A stretch of DNA of 64,000 nucleotides from Pseudomonadota bacterium (GCA_018817385.1 JAHIUA010000012.1:1-64000), one strand, 5' to 3'; positions 16,740 to 26,642 are shown, counted from the stretch's first letter. Numbers and translations: made by a program. The notes: a model not told the origin generated them from the letters alone.

Positions 16740-19052
16740 ATGCATCCACAAAAGATAGAAAAAGAGGAGATGCTCCCATTTACCATCAAGGTCCAGCTGG
16801 AACAGACAGAAGAACAGGAGCTGCCCGAAGGCATTGTTTATGCCTATGACCGCAATGGCAGTTTTCTTGATGCTGCTTCCTTTCGCGGCACAGAAAAATT
16901 CACGGTAACATTGTCACTCCCCTTTGCATTGCACGGTGATACCATACGGATACTCATAGGGCCGAAAATTTCTGATGATACAGAAGGGGTACCGGAATGG
17001 ATGCGGGAATCCATCGAAACAAAAGAGAGTGCTGGCAACGGCATTTCACCGTCGATTCTGGTTCGCAAGGGCGCGTATGAAAAGAGGATTCAGCTTAATG
17101 CTGAAGACAATACCCTTCTCTTGAATCTTTTCCCCCATGATTGGGAAAAGTGGATTCGCTGCCGCTGTCTAGTCAGGGGCCGATTGATTAAAATACTCCA
17201 GATGCCCGATGGGACAAATGAAGAACTCGGGGTGAGCAATGGTTGCGTCAAAATATACGAAGTTGACAAGTTCTCAAAGATTATTTCCCGGTTGCCTGAT
17301 CGTGATCTCTCACGAATCCGAGACGACCTGCTAACCCTCATCAAGCATTGGCCTCCCGAATCCTCTCTGAGAACAACCCCCTCCATAGCAGGGCCAACGA
17401 TTGGGCAACCTCCATTCCTCTCTGGCAAATCTGAAGAAACATGGCCAGGAGGAGAAGTCCCTGCCAACGTGTTCGATACAGGGAGCAGCTATCCGGCGCC
17501 ACCCCTGGAGCCACCACACCCTGACCCACAAAATCCTTGTCAATACGAACAGCTTGCGGCACTGATTGCCCAGGATCTGGAAAGCGTCTTCCTGGCTGCT
17601 TCTGCCAGTCAACTGCGCAATGCGCTTATCGGCAAGGCAGGCATCCTCGCCCAACTCATCTGCCAATGGAAATGGCTCCATTTCCATTTTTCCAAAGATT
17701 TGATCAAGTACACATCCACCGATGAGCAAGGCAGATTTGAGACCTCCATCACCTACCCCTGCGGGGGCGACAAACCTGATCTCTACTTCAAGGCCGTGCA
17801 GTGCATTGCCTCCAGCCTGCATACCCTTTACGATCCCAACGTGGCCTGTCATACCTATTGGAACTACGAATGTGGCCGCGAAGTTGTTTTGATCACCACC
17901 GATCCAGCCGCCATAACCTCCATGCCCCCAAAAACAGTGCAACCGCCCTCAGGAGTCCCCGTCTGGATTATGCCATATGCAGTGGGAGGTATTCCGTTGA
18001 ATAAGATCAAGCAACCCAGTGGCCTCACCAGCTATGATACCATCATCGACGCCCCTTTTGGCAATCTTCCCGGGCACAGACTCGGTTTCCAGCATGGGTA
18101 TTCAAGTACTATCCCCACGAGCACTCTCTTTTTCTATCGCTGGCAGTATAAAAAAGATGGAGAAACAGCATGGCATGAGTTACGTGAACCCGTTGTCCGC
18201 CACTATATCAAAGAGGAGCCTGGCCAACTCCCTGCCTACCCTGTCTGTACGCTGGGGCCCAAATCAGTGCACGGCAAACATCTGTACCACTTCAAACCAC
18301 ATACGCCCGAGGACTGCGATGATTTCATCCCTGGCGGCCATAACTCCTGGCCGGTGGACGACTGGTTTGTCGATATCTATTCCGGGTTCATCGACACCTT
18401 CGACCTCCCAGGCGAAGGGGATGCTTCCGCAGGCAGATACAAAGTGAAACTGGAAATCTATACAGAACAGGGGACAATCGTTCCACCCGGTCCAGCGACC
18501 TTCCAGTTCATCATCCCCACTGGCAAGGATAGTGATGGGACAACCATTCTCAGCCGTAAAGCCGAAAATGATGAGCTTGACGGGGATGGTTTTATTTTCT
18601 CCCTCCACATTGACAACCGCAGTTGCCAGGCCAGGATCAATGCCCCCACCATCGGCCCCAGCAACGCTGACCCCGAATGTGGCTTTCTTCATTATCAGAA
18701 CCTCAACGAGCAGCTCCTAATTGATTTTCATGCCCACCATCCCGCGCATTGCGCCATATTCAACTTTCGAATCGAAAGAAACAGCACCGAAATCAACAGT
18801 TGTGACGGTGCAGTGACAGATCTCTCGGTCAATGGCTATTCCAGTGATGGGAGTGGCCACTTCAGCAAGCGTTTTGCCCTGAGCAACCTGCTCAGCACCG
18901 GCAATAGTGCCACCTTTTCCGAGAGTCTATGGGTCAAGGCCAAGGCCACAAATGGCTGGGCAAGACTCTATCAATACGACAGTTATTGCACCCGGGCATT
19001 TGCGCTGGCACCGGCAGCAGCTGATACGCCAATAAAAGAAGCAGTTCAGTAG
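16740..19052 (+). CDS. Large beta-rich protein of unknown function, first gene of accessory locus
   Basis: A 770-residue soluble protein that I cannot assign. It has no signal peptide or membrane helix. Residues 1-115 look like a beta-sandwich (FTIKVQLEQTEEQELPEG; EKFTVTLSLPFALHG). About residues 135-205 form a distinctive segment with VRGRLIKILQMPDG, then CVKIYEVDKFSKIISRLPDR and DLSRIRDDLLTLIK. A proline-rich linker follows (about 210-265, APPLEPPHPDPQNP). The C-terminal 500 residues are aromatic- and glycine-rich with several His/Cys positions (FHAHHPAHCAIFNF). Start ATG follows GGGGGAG. It follows GTTACCT repeat site 1. I have a vague memory of similar hypothetical proteins containing the EVDKxxxIIxRLPDR segment in other phyla, but no function for them. 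Confidence 0.8.
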   Translation: MHPQKIEKEEMLPFTIKVQLEQTEEQELPEGIVYAYDRNGSFLDAASFRGTEKFTVTLSLPFALHGDTIRILIGPKISDDTEGVPEWMRESIETKESAGNGISPSILVRKGAYEKRIQLNAEDNTLLLNLFPHDWEKWIRCRCLVRGRLIKILQMPDGTNEELGVSNGCVKIYEVDKFSKIISRLPDRDLSRIRDDLLTLIKHWPPESSLRTTPSIAGPTIGQPPFLSGKSEETWPGGEVPANVFDTGSSYPAPPLEPPHPDPQNPCQYEQLAALIAQDLESVFLAASASQLRNALIGKAGILAQLICQWKWLHFHFSKDLIKYTSTDEQGRFETSITYPCGGDKPDLYFKAVQCIASSLHTLYDPNVACHTYWNYECGREVVLITTDPAAITSMPPKTVQPPSGVPVWIMPYAVGGIPLNKIKQPSGLTSYDTIIDAPFGNLPGHRLGFQHGYSSTIPTSTLFFYRWQYKKDGETAWHELREPVVRHYIKEEPGQLPAYPVCTLGPKSVHGKHLYHFKPHTPEDCDDFIPGGHNSWPVDDWFVDIYSGFIDTFDLPGEGDASAGRYKVKLEIYTEQGTIVPPGPATFQFIIPTGKDSDGTTILSRKAENDELDGDGFIFSLHIDNRSCQARINAPTIGPSNADPECGFLHYQNLNEQLLIDFHAHHPAHCAIFNFRIERNSTEINSCDGAVTDLSVNGYSSDGSGHFSKRFALSNLLSTGNSATFSESLWVKAKATNGWARLYQYDSYCTRAFALAPAAADTPIKEAVQ

Positions 19053-19190
19053 ATCGCAAAGAGGACAGCAAGACTCGCAACCATAACAATATGAATTCAA
19101 ACAGGTGTTACATGAAAAAAAAGAGAGGCTGCGATGGCCAGACTCGTTTCCTGGGCCGAATAAAAGCACCCTACCAGAAGGGAGCAGTGA

Positions 19191-19760
19191 ATGAAGATAT
19201 GTATTGATCCTGGCCATGGCGGTACAGATCCAGGTGCAGTGGGTAGATGCGGTGATCAGGATCTGTGTGAGCATGATATCGCATTGCAAATTTGCCTCTC
19301 TCTTGAGGAACTCTTGCTGGAGCAGGGGCATCTGACCTATCTGACCCGACGGGTTGACCGCAACCTGTCATTGCCGGCCAGAACACAATTTGCCAACCGC
19401 TACCAGGCCGACCTCTTTATATCCATCCACTGCAACGCCGCTTATCAGCCCACGGCCGCCGGAATAGAGACTTGGATTCATCCCTTTTCAAATGTCGGCA
19501 GACAGTATGCCACCCCCATACAGAAAAGTTTGACGCAAGCGCTTTCCGACCACAAAAATAGAGGCGTCAAGGAAGCCGATTTTCATGTACTCCGAGAAAC
19601 GGCCATGCCTGCTGTATTGGTGGAAACAGAATTTATCAGCAATCCAGAGCAAGCAGAGTTTTTAGCAAAAGGTGAAAATCAACGTCGTATCGCCCAGGCG
19701 ATCGCAGAGGGTATTTCTCAGGCCTGTTTGCAGCCAGCCCCGGCAGGTGACGAATCATAA
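19191..19760 (+). CDS. N-acetylmuramoyl-L-alanine amidase (Amidase_3)
   Basis: A 189-residue zinc amidase consisting of the catalytic domain alone. The metal ligands and catalytic Glu are visible: His9 in DPGHGG, Glu27 in LCEHDIALQ, His80 in FISIHCNA and Glu145 in VLVETEFISN. The family cleaves the bond between muramic acid and the stem peptide. Unlike AmiA/B/C it has no signal peptide, and it has no SPOR, AMIN or binding domain. It may therefore be released by lysis or another route, or act inside the cell on recycled fragments. ATG follows GGGAGCAG. It is the second gene of the accessory locus, upstream of a papain-like peptidase. Confidence 0.92.
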   Translation: MKICIDPGHGGTDPGAVGRCGDQDLCEHDIALQICLSLEELLLEQGHLTYLTRRVDRNLSLPARTQFANRYQADLFISIHCNAAYQPTAAGIETWIHPFSNVGRQYATPIQKSLTQALSDHKNRGVKEADFHVLRETAMPAVLVETEFISNPEQAEFLAKGENQRRIAQAIAEGISQACLQPAPAGDES

Positions 19761-19805
19761 AAGTGGCGCCAGAAAAAGCGAATGGTCCAAGAGGAGAAAA
19801 AAAGT

Positions 19806-19994
19806 ATGACTGCACCGGGTCGCAAAAAACAGAGCAAAAAAACACACCATAATGCCCCCATGCCAAAGGAGCAACTGAAGCCAGCCAGGAACGTGGCCGG
19901 ATTGACAGGATCAGCAGATGGTTCTGCTATCGTTTGCTCGATCTTATATTTTTCTTTTTCCGAGATGCCGTCATCAAGGATCATGGGTAGGTGA
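19806..19994 (+). CDS. Possible small basic protein
   Basis: A 62-codon frame with a good ribosome site (AAGAGGAG, nine bases before ATG). The first 30 residues are basic and polar (GRKKQSKKTHHNAPMPKEQ), the rest mildly hydrophobic. No family recognised. It fills the gap between the amidase and peptidase genes in the same direction; the spacing and ribosome site favour a real gene, the composition is unconvincing. Confidence 0.35.
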   Translation: MTAPGRKKQSKKTHHNAPMPKEQLKPARNVAGLTGSADGSAIVCSILYFSFSEMPSSRIMGR

Positions 19995-20100
19995 GTACGA
20001 ATGAGAAAAGCTGGTACGGAGTTCGCTTAGCCAAATAGCAGCAAAGAAACACCAAACCAGAGAGTGTAACAAGCAGATCCATTCAACAAGGAGAATCGCA

Positions 20101-21021
20101 ATGAACAGGCTTTATACTGAAGTGACACTTTCAAGCACAGGGGAAAAGGTCGGCACCGGATGGTTACCGCCAATGCCTGATTTGCGCGACTATACTGACC
20201 AGGAACCTGAAATTGCAAAGATGACAAAAAAACTTGGCCTCACTGCCAGTCAGAAGAAAAAAGCAGTTCTTCCTGAAAAGGTGGATCTTCTCCCCTGGTG
20301 TTCTCCGGTGGAGAATCAGGCCAGCCTCGGGTCCTGTACGGCAAATGCCGCCGTGGGAATTATCGAATACTTTCAGCGTCGCGCTTTCAACAAACATCTC
20401 GATGGATCCCGGCTCTTTATCTACAAAACGACCCGCAACCTGATGCAGGTTACAGGTGACACCGGGGCCTGGCTCAGGAATACCATGGGCGCCCTGGCCC
20501 TGTGCGGGGTCCCAGAAGAAAAATATTGGCCCTATACCGATGTAAGCCCCGATTTCGACAAAGAGCCACCAAATTTTGTCTATGCCGTGGCCGATAATTT
20601 TGAGGCCCTGCGATATTTCTGCCATGATCCCCTTGGCGCCAACATTTCCGGGAAAGAGGTGCTCTCCAAGGTAAAAATTTTTCTTTCAGCCGGTGTTCCT
20701 TCTATGTTTGGTTTTTTTGGATTCCCGTCCTTTAACAACAACACAGCTCCTGGAGAAATCCCCTATCCATGTCCCGGTGAACAGGCAGAATGGGGCCATG
20801 CCATCATGGCTGTCGGCTATGATGACAAAAAAGAAATTCACAATCCACTATGCGATCAGACAACAACCGGAGCCCTGTTGATCCGAAACTCATGGGGACC
20901 GGACTGGGGTAATGCGGGCTATGGATGGTTACCCTATGACTATGTAACCAACAAGCTGGCTCTCGATTTCTGGTCCCTTTTGAGCATGGAGTGGGTGGAC
21001 ACCAAACAGTTTGGTATCTAA
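20101..21021 (+). CDS. Papain-like (C1 family) cysteine peptidase
   Basis: A 306-residue C1A-fold peptidase with all active-site residues: oxyanion Gln73 and nucleophile Cys79 in VENQASLGSCTANA, His233 in WGHAIMAVGYDD and Asn263 in LIRNSWGPDWG. The N-terminal 60 residues contain LPPMPDLRDYT, a stretch common in bacterial C1 peptidases of the MPDxRD type, in place of a long inhibitory propeptide. No signal peptide is present, so secretion by a non-Sec route or intracellular action is implied. ATG follows AAGGAG. It follows an amidase and precedes the large duplicated protein, in the same direction. Confidence 0.9.
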   Translation: MNRLYTEVTLSSTGEKVGTGWLPPMPDLRDYTDQEPEIAKMTKKLGLTASQKKKAVLPEKVDLLPWCSPVENQASLGSCTANAAVGIIEYFQRRAFNKHLDGSRLFIYKTTRNLMQVTGDTGAWLRNTMGALALCGVPEEKYWPYTDVSPDFDKEPPNFVYAVADNFEALRYFCHDPLGANISGKEVLSKVKIFLSAGVPSMFGFFGFPSFNNNTAPGEIPYPCPGEQAEWGHAIMAVGYDDKKEIHNPLCDQTTTGALLIRNSWGPDWGNAGYGWLPYDYVTNKLALDFWSLLSMEWVDTKQFGI

Positions 21022-21093
21022 TCCAAACAGGGGTTTCCCCCATCAACAGATGGCCAATCATAAAGATCGAGGAAAATTTACTGGAACAAAACC

Positions 21094-23511
21094 ATGACCG
21101 AATATCTCAACAGCAGTCATTTCCCCTCTTCATCAGCCGCCGAAGCGGATAGGCTGGCGACCGCCCTGGCACAGCTCCTGGACAAGGATTTTACCGGGAA
21201 CCTCTATGCTCTATTGGCCGGATATCAGAAGATCCTTGCTGACAACAGCAAACGCCAGGAGTGGCCAGATGTCCACAACAAACTTGAGGTCCTCTTTAAG
21301 TGCGGCCGCTATCAAGTTGTAAATGGCCCCATGATCGGCATTCCTGTTTCCATCAGAGACACTGATTATTTCCGAGAGACCATCAAGAAAGCCGGTCGGG
21401 AACGGTCGCTGATAGCCGGGATCGAATGGATGGCCACGGCCTGGAACATGACTTTTGCCGACACCGGGCTTTGGATGGGGAAGACATTTGAACCGGTCAG
21501 CAAAGAGATTGTCGCCGCAAAAACCGGCAACAATAAACAATTATTAGCAAAATACAATAGAGCCAGCACACGGATAGGCCGCAATTTCTTCCGAGAACCC
21601 AATGATCCCGATATGATCCAGGGCCTTGGTCTGCCAGCCCTGACGCCACTGTGGAACCTGCAGCCGCGTCCTACATTTGAGCAGAAGACCCTGTTTGATG
21701 CAGAACTCCTGCCAGAAAATCTGACTCGGGAAAAAAATATTCCCTACAGTATGACCGGAGGAATATTCCTGGCCACTCCAGGCCAGTCGGTAGTGCCGGA
21801 AATGAATGGCAAAGAGGTCTATCAGCTGAACTATCGCTGGCCTCTGTTGGAGCCTGCTTTTCCCATGACTCGTCTTATCGATGAACTGGTAGAGATTGGA
21901 GAGGGCATCTATCTTGGACAGCTGGTTTTTGCGAGCAGACATTACAGTCTTGGCACGCTGCCTCTCCCCATAGCGAAGCAAGGCTCCGCAACACTTGGAG
22001 AGCCCTACACTGCAGATAGTGCTCTTGATTACGGATACCAGAACAATGGCTATTTCTTGATGATGGCCCCGGACCGAGCCGCAGAGGTCTATGCCGACAC
22101 TGCCTTCCCCCAACTCCGGCCACGGTCAGGGGAAAGCGGATATGTGGAGTTGGGATACAATAAACTGGCCGCCCCCTCTCCTCCTTCATCAGGCAAAACA
22201 GGCAAAAAGGTGTATGATGTCGGAGACTGGACAACGGGTTGGCGGCATAACAACGAATTACGGACTAAATTCACCACCTTCATTGTGGAAGATTCGCCAA
22301 AGGACTCAGACACAACAGATGTACGGGAGATGCGTCGGGAAGATGAGTCCATTCTCCAGATGCTGCAACGGATAAGTCATGAAATTTCTACCAAGAGCAA
22401 AGAAGATGATCGTCTCCATCATTTTGAAAAATTACATCACCTGTTCAGGTGTGGAGTCGCACCTCTGGTCAACAACGGTCTGTTTCAGGGGCATGGCAAA
22501 AAGGGCTTTAACTGCCGGGTTGAGGGCCAGGAGAAACGAGACTGGTATGGCCAGGCTGATGTTGCCCATGGCTGGGATTACTATCACGGCGCCAACCTGA
22601 ACCTGCATCTGGGTCTTGCCGACTCCTTCAATCCGCGCCCCGCAGAGAAGATTGATGACAGTCGTCTCTTTCCTGCAGCCATTGCCGAATCTCTTCTCAA
22701 CAGCAGCGGCAGGGGACCAAATGTGCTGGACATGACCTGGCACAGTATCGGCAAGTATATCTTTCCCTGGGCCGGCAAATCATTTGAAACAATCAGCGGT
22801 CGTAAATTGAGCATGTTGCTCGACGAGAGCAAAGATCTTCAGGCCAGGTATCCGCTGCGGGTACAGGAATTGAAGTTGCATCTGGCCTCCAGACCCCATT
22901 ACGAACTGGTGAAGAAGGCCGCCCAGGGATACTGGCAGCAGCCGGGGCTCTTTGATGAACATCTCCGGCATGGGTCCTGGGACGAGGGGATGCCTGGGGA
23001 GGACAAGGCCTTCTGGGAACAGGAAGCAGGCAATCATTGGCTGGACGGCTGCAATATCCAGGACAAGCGCATCCTGCTGGCAGATCCCCTGTTTCGAGTG
23101 ATCGATATGAATTATCGCGTTCCTGACCCGGCATTACAGGCCGTTTCCGAGGCCGGCCCCTCCCCATTTGCCAGACAGGGATACATTTTTCTCGGTGTTT
23201 CCGAACGGCAATCCATACTGCCCATGAACAACAGCCAGGAAAAGAAGAAAAGGGTCTTTCAATTCCACTATCGCAGTCCCATGGTGGGCGGACCGGCACC
23301 CATAGGTCTGTGCCTCGATGAGCTGGTGGAAATCGCAGACGGCCTTTTTCTGGGCCAGCTCATCTACGCAACCGCCCTCGATGTTCCATACCATTCATCT
23401 GTTGATCCGGGACAATACCGCTACCAACTCTTTGGCTATTTCCTCCTCCTGGATGATGTCTGGCAGCAGCATCGCAAGGCCATCAAACTCGACACCTGGC
23501 AGGAGCGCTGA
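21094..23511 (+). CDS. Large unknown protein with internal tandem duplication
   Basis: An 805-residue soluble protein, no signal peptide, no recognised family. Two halves of about 400 residues repeat the same order of motifs: LEVLFKCGRYQVVNGPM against LHHLFRCGVAPLVNNGL; WMGKTFEPVS against WAGKSFETIS; QLNYRWPLL against QFHYRSPMV; and most clearly LIDELVEIGEGIYLGQLVFA against CLDELVEIADGLFLGQLIYA, each followed by a GYF(L)xx segment (NNGYFLMMAP, LFGYFLLLDD). The duplication looks old, as identity is moderate outside these blocks. It lies 46 bases before the glycyl-radical enzyme gene, so it probably belongs to the same transcript. The role is unknown; a substrate-handling, lipid- or haem-related function would be speculation. 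Confidence 0.8.
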   Translation: MTEYLNSSHFPSSSAAEADRLATALAQLLDKDFTGNLYALLAGYQKILADNSKRQEWPDVHNKLEVLFKCGRYQVVNGPMIGIPVSIRDTDYFRETIKKAGRERSLIAGIEWMATAWNMTFADTGLWMGKTFEPVSKEIVAAKTGNNKQLLAKYNRASTRIGRNFFREPNDPDMIQGLGLPALTPLWNLQPRPTFEQKTLFDAELLPENLTREKNIPYSMTGGIFLATPGQSVVPEMNGKEVYQLNYRWPLLEPAFPMTRLIDELVEIGEGIYLGQLVFASRHYSLGTLPLPIAKQGSATLGEPYTADSALDYGYQNNGYFLMMAPDRAAEVYADTAFPQLRPRSGESGYVELGYNKLAAPSPPSSGKTGKKVYDVGDWTTGWRHNNELRTKFTTFIVEDSPKDSDTTDVREMRREDESILQMLQRISHEISTKSKEDDRLHHFEKLHHLFRCGVAPLVNNGLFQGHGKKGFNCRVEGQEKRDWYGQADVAHGWDYYHGANLNLHLGLADSFNPRPAEKIDDSRLFPAAIAESLLNSSGRGPNVLDMTWHSIGKYIFPWAGKSFETISGRKLSMLLDESKDLQARYPLRVQELKLHLASRPHYELVKKAAQGYWQQPGLFDEHLRHGSWDEGMPGEDKAFWEQEAGNHWLDGCNIQDKRILLADPLFRVIDMNYRVPDPALQAVSEAGPSPFARQGYIFLGVSERQSILPMNNSQEKKKRVFQFHYRSPMVGGPAPIGLCLDELVEIADGLFLGQLIYATALDVPYHSSVDPGQYRYQLFGYFLLLDDVWQQHRKAIKLDTWQER

Positions 23512-23557
23512 TGATTAAAAAACAAGCAATTACCCGTTTCATTGGACGAGGTCTCTC

Positions 23558-26020
23558 ATGACACCCATAACCCTTGCCGACATTGGCCTGAAAGAGTTCA
23601 CCCTCCAAAACCTGCCACGTCTCCAGGAACTGCGGAGCCAATATTTTTCCCGCCGCCCCGAGATCTGTATTGAACGAGCCCGCTATATCACAAAATATCT
23701 GCGTCTCCATGATGATCTTGAAGATTCTCCAGAAATCAGGCAGGCCAAAAAAGTCAGTTACTTTCTCCATCGCAAGAGTGCCCAGTTCCATGACCGTAAC
23801 CTCCTTGCCGGCAACACCACCAGCAAGGCTCTCGGGGCACCGCTTTTCCCCGAATTTTTTGCCCTGACCCTGTGGCCTGAACTGGAAACGGTTAGCAAGC
23901 GGACAAAAAACCCGCAGTTACTGACTGATGCGGAAGCCAATGAACTCAACCTGGAGATATTCCCCTTCTGGATGGACAGGAATGTCCTTGAGATTACCCG
24001 GACCCGCTTCGGCAACCCGAAATGCCTGCAGCTCTTTGAAAACCTGGTCTTTTTTATTGCCGCCAAGGCCGGTTGCATTTCCCATGCGGTCCCGGCCTAC
24101 AGCCTCATGCTTGAACAGGGGGTATCTGGCCTCATCACAATGGCTGCCGAACGTGAAGGAGAACTGGCTGCGGCAGGAGACCCCAAAAACAAGCAACAGA
24201 TTGATTTTTTTCGAGCCGTGCAAATCGCTCTGGAGGGGATCATAGCCCATGCAAAACAACTGGCGAAAGAGGCGGAACAACTTGCCAGGGCGGCTAACGA
24301 TCCTGCAGAGGCCGCTGAATTTGCCGAGATAGCGGCTATCTGCCGCCAGGTTCCAGCCGGACCGGCCCGCACCTTCCGAGAGGCCATAAATGCTCTCTGG
24401 ATCTGTCAGGTGGGAATTCATGCTGAAAATATTAACATGGCCATGAGTCCCGGCCGCTTAGATCAGATTCTCTACCCCTATTATCGGCGTGATATTACAG
24501 AGGGACGCCTGGATGTGGGCCAAGCCATTGAACTGGTCGGCTGCCTGTGGTTAAAAATAGCTGACAATGTGACCATGGTGCCGGAAGCCTCCGAAGAATT
24601 GTTCGGCGGCGCCGGTACAGTACCCGCTATTACCCTGGGTGGCGTCGATGCTAACGGTGAGGATGCAGTAAACGATCTGACCTATATCATGCTCCGGGTT
24701 ACGGAACTCCTTGCGATTCGCGACCCCAACGTCAATGCCCGTTATGACTATGAAAAAAATTCTACAGCCTATTGCCGGCGGGTCTCGGAAGCTATTCTCA
24801 ACACAAAATCTGTACCGGCTTTTTTCAATGATACAGCGAATATCACAGCCCTGACCGGGCAGGGTGAGACCCTGGAGCATGCCCGGGACTACGCGGTCAT
24901 CGGTTGTGTGGAACTTGCCAGCAGTGGCCGTGACTACCCGGCTTCCAGCTCAATCATGATGAACCTGGCTGCGCCTCTGGAAATGGCTCTCTTTCGCGGT
25001 AAGCGGCCAATAACCGGAGACGAGCAGATAGGACCGGTCACTGAGGATCCATCAACGTTAAGGAGTTTTGAGGAGTTCTGGCAGGTCTTCAAGATCCAGT
25101 TGGACTGGCTCATAGGACAGGCCATTCAACTTAATGAATACATGGGCTCTGTGCATCAGGAAATGATGCCGTCACCGCTGTTATCTGCCCTTTTCATTGG
25201 CCCGATGGACAAAGGGAAAGACCTGATCCAGGGCGGCGCCTTGTATAATTCGTCTGGGGCCACCCACATTGGCTTTGCTGATGTAGTTGATTCACTGAAC
25301 GCCATCGAACAAACCGTCTTCATCGCCAAGAAATTCACTTTCAGCGAGCTTCTGGAACAGGTCCGAGCCAACTTCAGTGGCCCGCAAGGGGAAAAGGTAC
25401 GGCTTTACCTGCAGAACCATGCTCCCAAATATGGAACCGAGGCCCCGATCGCCCGAAAGAATAGTCGTAATCTGGTCCAGCACCTCTTTAATCTCTACCA
25501 ATCCCATATCAATTATCGAGGCGGGCGCTATCGTCCCTCCTATTGGACCATGACCAATCATGCCGGTCTGGGTGGAATCAGTGGCGCCCTCCCCCATGGA
25601 CGTAAGGCAGGGGAAGTCTTTTCCAGTGGCATGACACCGGTTTCCGGGGCGGCACCGGAACTGACCGCCTGTCTCAATGCTGTCGCAGAACTGGGAGGCG
25701 AACTGGTACCAGGAGGCTGGGCCTTGAATATCAAATATACCCCTGAAGCCGATGTGGCAAAGATGGCAGAACGTTTTGCCCAGACCATAGATGCCTATTT
25801 CCGGGCTGGAGGCCAGCAGGTACAGTTTAATATCATGACCTACGAAATGCTCCTTGATGCCAAAAAACATCCGGAAAAGTATCCTGAGCTGATGGTTCGC
25901 GTCTCCGGCTATTCCGCCTATTTTAAAGATCTGAATGAGATGATGAAGGACGAGTTGATTACCCGAACCCAGTATGGATTGGCGGACGGTCAGGCTGTGC
26001 CCCTGCCGGCTCTGCAATAA
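23558..26020 (+). CDS. Glycyl-radical enzyme (pyruvate formate-lyase family), substrate unknown
   Basis: An 820-residue glycyl-radical enzyme. The thiyl-radical Cys450 lies in VIGCVELASS and the glycyl radical is Gly784 in RVSGYSAYF near the C-terminus. The C-x-E pair (Cys450, Glu452) is the arrangement of dehydratase/lyase members (glycerol dehydratase, choline TMA-lyase, isethionate sulfite-lyase, 4-hydroxyphenylacetate decarboxylase) rather than PFL itself, which has adjacent Cys-Cys. The usual Pro after Glu is Leu here. I cannot place it in a substrate class by eye. Strictly anaerobic chemistry is implied. ATG follows GAGG. Downstream are an SCP2-like protein and the activase, so the three form an enzyme module. 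Confidence 0.9.
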   Translation: MTPITLADIGLKEFTLQNLPRLQELRSQYFSRRPEICIERARYITKYLRLHDDLEDSPEIRQAKKVSYFLHRKSAQFHDRNLLAGNTTSKALGAPLFPEFFALTLWPELETVSKRTKNPQLLTDAEANELNLEIFPFWMDRNVLEITRTRFGNPKCLQLFENLVFFIAAKAGCISHAVPAYSLMLEQGVSGLITMAAEREGELAAAGDPKNKQQIDFFRAVQIALEGIIAHAKQLAKEAEQLARAANDPAEAAEFAEIAAICRQVPAGPARTFREAINALWICQVGIHAENINMAMSPGRLDQILYPYYRRDITEGRLDVGQAIELVGCLWLKIADNVTMVPEASEELFGGAGTVPAITLGGVDANGEDAVNDLTYIMLRVTELLAIRDPNVNARYDYEKNSTAYCRRVSEAILNTKSVPAFFNDTANITALTGQGETLEHARDYAVIGCVELASSGRDYPASSSIMMNLAAPLEMALFRGKRPITGDEQIGPVTEDPSTLRSFEEFWQVFKIQLDWLIGQAIQLNEYMGSVHQEMMPSPLLSALFIGPMDKGKDLIQGGALYNSSGATHIGFADVVDSLNAIEQTVFIAKKFTFSELLEQVRANFSGPQGEKVRLYLQNHAPKYGTEAPIARKNSRNLVQHLFNLYQSHINYRGGRYRPSYWTMTNHAGLGGISGALPHGRKAGEVFSSGMTPVSGAAPELTACLNAVAELGGELVPGGWALNIKYTPEADVAKMAERFAQTIDAYFRAGGQQVQFNIMTYEMLLDAKKHPEKYPELMVRVSGYSAYFKDLNEMMKDELITRTQYGLADGQAVPLPALQ

Positions 26021-26050
26021 CCAAGAGCTTACCAGTACCCCACCTTCACA

Positions 26051-26098
26051 TAATCAGGCCGACGCCGGAAACAGACTCCGGATTCGCCCTCCTGATTA
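26051..26098. repeat. Hairpin after the glycyl-radical enzyme gene
   Basis: TAATCAGG (26051-26058) pairs perfectly with CCTGATTA (26091-26098); inside, CCGG repeats can pair again. It stands between the enzyme gene and the SCP2-like gene, without a U-tract. It may stabilise the upstream message or reduce expression of the genes after it. Confidence 0.45.
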
Positions 26099-26147
26099 CC
26101 TGAATCCGTGGCTCAAGTAAGTTATTCAATAACGAGGATTATTGACA

Positions 26148-26642
26148 ATGATAATTCCCTTCATTGAGGAGTTAAATGCTATGAAAATGAAAGAGGAGAT
26201 GTTTGATATCATCAGCACAAAGGGCATAGAAGAACTATGGGCGGATTTCAGAAATTGTTTTGACTCTGAAGTAGCAGAGGAGTTTTTAGAGAGCCTGTTG
26301 ACCTTGATGCATATCATGTTTGTGGTGAATCATCACTATCGCCGTAATATCAATCAATTCAATGGTCGCTACCAATTCTGCAGCGAAGATGGTGAGATAA
26401 CCGTTGGTGTGATTTTTGCTCACGGCCGCATGAAGGTGGTGGAGGGAATGGTTGACGCCCCGCATATTACCGTAACATTTCGTAACGGTAGGACCTTACT
26501 GAATTTTATCATCTCCCCGCGCCAGGATATACTCGGCTCCATGCTCAAACATGACGTCAGAACCGAAGGAAATCTGAATTATCTCTACAAATTCGGTTTC
26601 ATGGCAAAGCAGCTGCAACTGATGATCCCGCAACTGGGATGA
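26148..26642 (+). CDS. SCP2-like sterol/lipid-binding domain protein
   Basis: A 164-residue protein whose C-terminal two thirds resemble the SCP2 fold: VGVIFAHGRMKVVEGMV, then ITVTFRNGRTLLNFII, and LKHDVRTEGNLNYLYKFGF, where the D-x-x-x-x-G-N segment is typical. SCP2 domains bind hydrophobic ligands in a tunnel. I chose ATG at 26148 (behind CGAGGA) over a TTG two codons upstream. Its stop overlaps the start of the activase gene (ATGA), so the two are translationally coupled. A lipid-binding partner coupled to a glycyl-radical enzyme and its activase suggests that the enzyme's substrate or product is hydrophobic; that is inference. Confidence 0.7.
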   Translation: MIIPFIEELNAMKMKEEMFDIISTKGIEELWADFRNCFDSEVAEEFLESLLTLMHIMFVVNHHYRRNINQFNGRYQFCSEDGEITVGVIFAHGRMKVVEGMVDAPHITVTFRNGRTLLNFIISPRQDILGSMLKHDVRTEGNLNYLYKFGFMAKQLQLMIPQLG

